The notes beneath the pieces were generated by a model. It was not told where the DNA came from. It did no database searches and saw nothing but the letters and a program-made list of their open reading frames with translations. Below, piece after piece: positions 62,319 through 64,000 of a stretch of 64,000 nucleotides of DNA (position 1 is its first letter; every line of letters starts with the position of its first letter). A program made the translations under genes and the position numbers. Where the stretch lies: contig NZ_JAGIOA010000001.1 of assembly GCF_017876435.1 (NCBI RefSeq), positions 620,001-684,000 on the forward strand, written 5' to 3'. Source of the stretch: Microbacterium phyllosphaerae (GTDB lineage: Bacteria; Actinomycetota; Actinomycetes; Actinomycetales; Microbacteriaceae).

Positions 62319-63100
62319 GGCTTGTCCGTCCCGGAGCCGCCGCCGTCATCGCCCTGCTGCTGGTCGCGCTCCTGCGTGCCCTGCTCGAGCTTGTCCTTGA
62401 GGTCGTCGAGCTTGTCGTCCGACGGCTGCTCGTCGGGTTCCTGCGGCTGCTCCTCCTCGGGGGGAGTCTGCTCCTCGCTCTGCTGCTTCTGCTTGAGCCG
62501 GTCTTCGAGGTCGTCCTCGCTCTGCTGCATGTCGCGATCAGGGTCCGAGGACTGCTTCTCGGCCTCGTCGCTGCCGCACTCCTCGGGCATCTCGGTCGTG
62601 ATCGTCAGCGCCTCGCCGTAGAGTTCGGCGGCACCCGCGCCGTCACCGTCTGCACGGGCCGCGTCGCCCATGCGCTCGATCACGAGGGCGAGGTTGATGC
62701 GCACGCTGCAGACCTCGACACCGGTCGCGAGCCCGAGGGACTCCTCGAGCTTCGCGCGCGCCTCGGGGAGCTTCTCGGAACCCGCGAGAGCCGTGCCCAC
62801 ATTGAACGGCGCCTTGTACGGCTCGAACCAGTTGAGGAACTCCTGGCCGCGGGCCGAGGACTCGGAGCCCGCGTAGTCGTCGGCCACATACGAGGTGATC
62901 GACTGGTGCGCGAACGCGTACATGCTGAGGATCTTCCCGACGAACAGCAGCGCGGCGAGCGTGAGCGGCAGGGTGCCGATCGCGATCCAGCGACGGACGA
63001 GGCGACGGCGACGGTTCGAGGCGAGCAGCGACGCGGCGGCCGCCGCCCTCAGGTCGGCGGGGGCGGGAGCTGCGCCCTCGCGGGTCGACAGGTCGGTCAT
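62312..63100 (-). CDS. Membrane-anchored TPR-like protein with acidic Gln-rich tail
   Basis: Protein of 262 aa. A basic cytoplasmic N-terminus leads to one helix (about 39-60), then an exported helical region with TPR-like spacing (NVGTALAGSEKLPEARAKLEES and INLALVIERMGDAARADGD) and two cysteines. The last 90 residues are Glu/Gln/Asp-rich and presumably disordered. It overlaps the VWA gene by ATGA and the following gene by 7 nt. In BatA/BatB operons a TPR protein (BatC-like) is a common neighbour, and this gene fits that position. Confidence 0.7.
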   Translation of the reverse strand: MTDLSTREGAAPAPADLRAAAAASLLASNRRRRLVRRWIAIGTLPLTLAALLFVGKILSMYAFAHQSITSYVADDYAGSESSARGQEFLNWFEPYKAPFNVGTALAGSEKLPEARAKLEESLGLATGVEVCSVRINLALVIERMGDAARADGDGAGAAELYGEALTITTEMPEECGSDEAEKQSSDPDRDMQQSEDDLEDRLKQKQQSEEQTPPEEEQPQEPDEQPSDDKLDDLKDKLEQGTQERDQQQGDDGGGSGTDKPW

Positions 63101-64000
63101 GCGGCACCTCCCTGATGGTCGGTGCCACGAGTCTCGCCGCGCTCGGCGGGCGACCCGATGTCGGCGGGGCGGTTCTCACGACGCCCGCGGTCGCCTCGGG
63201 CAGCACGGGCGGGCCGCGCGCGCAGCAGACGCAGGCGCGCGACGAGCATGCTCGCCCTCGCCAGCTCCACCCCGAGCAGCGCCACGACCACGAGTGCGGC
63301 GATCCAGTAGAGCTCGGTGACGTTCCCGACCGATCCGGACTCGGAGTAGCTGGTGGTGGTCGACGGCGCGTCCGGCAGAGTCAGCTCGGCATCCGCGGTG
63401 CGGTGCTGGTAGTCGACGCCGAGCTGTTCGGCGATCGCCTCGAGGTTGCCCTCGTCGATCACCGACAGCGCGTTCGACCCCTGGTATTCGATGTACTCGC
63501 CCGAGCCCGACCCGTCGACGCTGCCGGTCGTCAGCTGCATCGGGCCGCCCTCGGCGGTGCCGTAGCCGAGGACGGCTCCGGCATCCGTGAAGGTCGCACT
63601 GCCGTCGAAGGACTCGGGGTCGGTGGTGACGGTCTGCTCACCGTCGCCGAAGTAGAACACCATGCGCGAGCGATCGGGAGACGCCGTCGCCGCGTTCGAG
63701 AGGGTGTCGGCGAGCAGCTGGTTCGCGAGGCCGATCGAGCTGCCGCGGGACTGGCTCGTCACCTCGGGGCGCAGCACGTCGAGCGACGACACGAGCGAGG
63801 TGGTGTCGGTGGTGAGCGGCATCCGCAGGTCGGCGGAGGCGTCGAAGGTGATCAGTGCGAACCGGGCACCGGGGTACTCGTCGACGATCGCCTGCACATC
63901 GGCCCGCACGCCGTCGAGGCGAGGCTGATCGCCGTCCCAGTCCTCTGCGACGATGCTGGCCGTGGTGTCGACGACGAGCACGATGTCGGTGTCGGTCGCG
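63097..64000 (-). CDS. VWA-domain protein (BatA/BatB-like), 5' end beyond the window
   Basis: At least 301 residues are visible; the frame stays open through the right edge, so the start lies outside. The VWA domain has a MIDAS-type IVLVVDTTASI near the cut end (DxTxS, Thr in place of the first Ser) and ARFALITFDASADLRMPLT. A single helix near the C-terminus (LYWIAALVVVALLGVEL) and a basic cytoplasmic tail rich in Arg follow. This layout fits BatA/BatB-type aerotolerance proteins, which accompany MoxR ATPases; those genes would lie beyond the edge. Confidence 0.82.
   Translation of the reverse strand, partial: ATDTDIVLVVDTTASIVAEDWDGDQPRLDGVRADVQAIVDEYPGARFALITFDASADLRMPLTTDTTSLVSSLDVLRPEVTSQSRGSSIGLANQLLADTLSNAATASPDRSRMVFYFGDGEQTVTTDPESFDGSATFTDAGAVLGYGTAEGGPMQLTTGSVDGSGSGEYIEYQGSNALSVIDEGNLEAIAEQLGVDYQHRTADAELTLPDAPSTTTSYSESGSVGNVTELYWIAALVVVALLGVELARASMLVARLRLLRARPARAARGDRGRRENRPADIGSPAERGETRGTDHQGGAA

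Overview
The window is high-GC DNA with strong G/C at third codon positions, mostly ATG or GTG starts, many 4-nt ATGA/GTGA gene overlaps, and numerous -10 boxes of the form TANNNT sitting 6-7 nt in front of start codons (leaderless transcripts). NucS instead of MutS/L, an actinobacterial DUF2510 protein and a seven-subunit Mrp antiporter locus with a fused MrpA-MrpB all point to an actinobacterium. The style fits Microbacteriaceae (Microbacterium-like), but that is inferred, not proven. No rRNA, tRNA, prophage, IS element or CRISPR array was recognised.

Region 1 (1-7914) is a sugar-acid catabolic operon on the minus strand: fructuronate reductase, a zinc-type polyol/aldonate dehydrogenase, an MFS symporter, an enolase-superfamily D-mannonate dehydratase, KDPG aldolase and KDG kinase (cut by the left edge), with a divergent LacI regulator. 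Together they convert fructuronate (from glucuronate or L-gulonate) through mannonate, KDG and KDPG to pyruvate and glyceraldehyde-3-phosphate. Region 2 (7915-10181) looks acquired: a MATE exporter with less biased codon use, a decayed ABC-ATPase remnant and a RelE/ParE-type toxin-antitoxin pair. Region 3 (10203-13939) is a LuxR-type two-component system divergent from an FtsX-like permease plus ATPase.

Region 4 (13947-23615) holds a lipoprotein that fuses a solute-binding domain to a VWA domain, with its membrane partner; FdhD with an FdhF/YdeP-like molybdoenzyme; a MarR regulator facing an MFS exporter and an aldo/keto reductase; and a shikimate-dehydrogenase-like enzyme. Region 5 (23616-30574) begins with a structured 560-bp gene-free interval and a cold-shock gene, followed by a HAD phosphatase, NucS, a heptad-repeat membrane protein, an MFS/LacI divergent pair with a perfect 16-bp operator, and a polytopic membrane protein.

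Region 6 (30697-39860) is a deoxy-sugar locus: a mutarotase, two intracellular GH29 alpha-L-fucosidases, a three-gene ABC importer, an enolase-superfamily dehydratase, an aldo/keto reductase and a GntR regulator. It suggests uptake of fucosylated sugars, cytoplasmic hydrolysis and non-phosphorylative oxidation of L-fucose. Region 7 (40039-46408) is the mrpA(B)CDEFG operon. Region 8 (46428-57305) carries a DUF2510 protein, an alpha/beta hydrolase, an MFS protein, a penicillin-acylase-family enzyme, a YhgE/Pip membrane protein with a degenerate ABC-ATPase-like partner and TetR regulator, and argG. Region 9 (57403-64000) has a ZIP-like transporter, an ABC/FtsX/LuxR-HTH unit preceded by a start-less coding-like segment, a VapBC pair, and the tail of a VWA (BatA/BatB-like) gene cluster that runs off the right edge.

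The least explained sequence is between genes: two copies of a four-armed repeat, both in convergent-gene gaps; two copies of a long palindrome beginning and ending TTCGAATCGCG/CGCGATTCGAA; and the structured interval ahead of the cold-shock gene.
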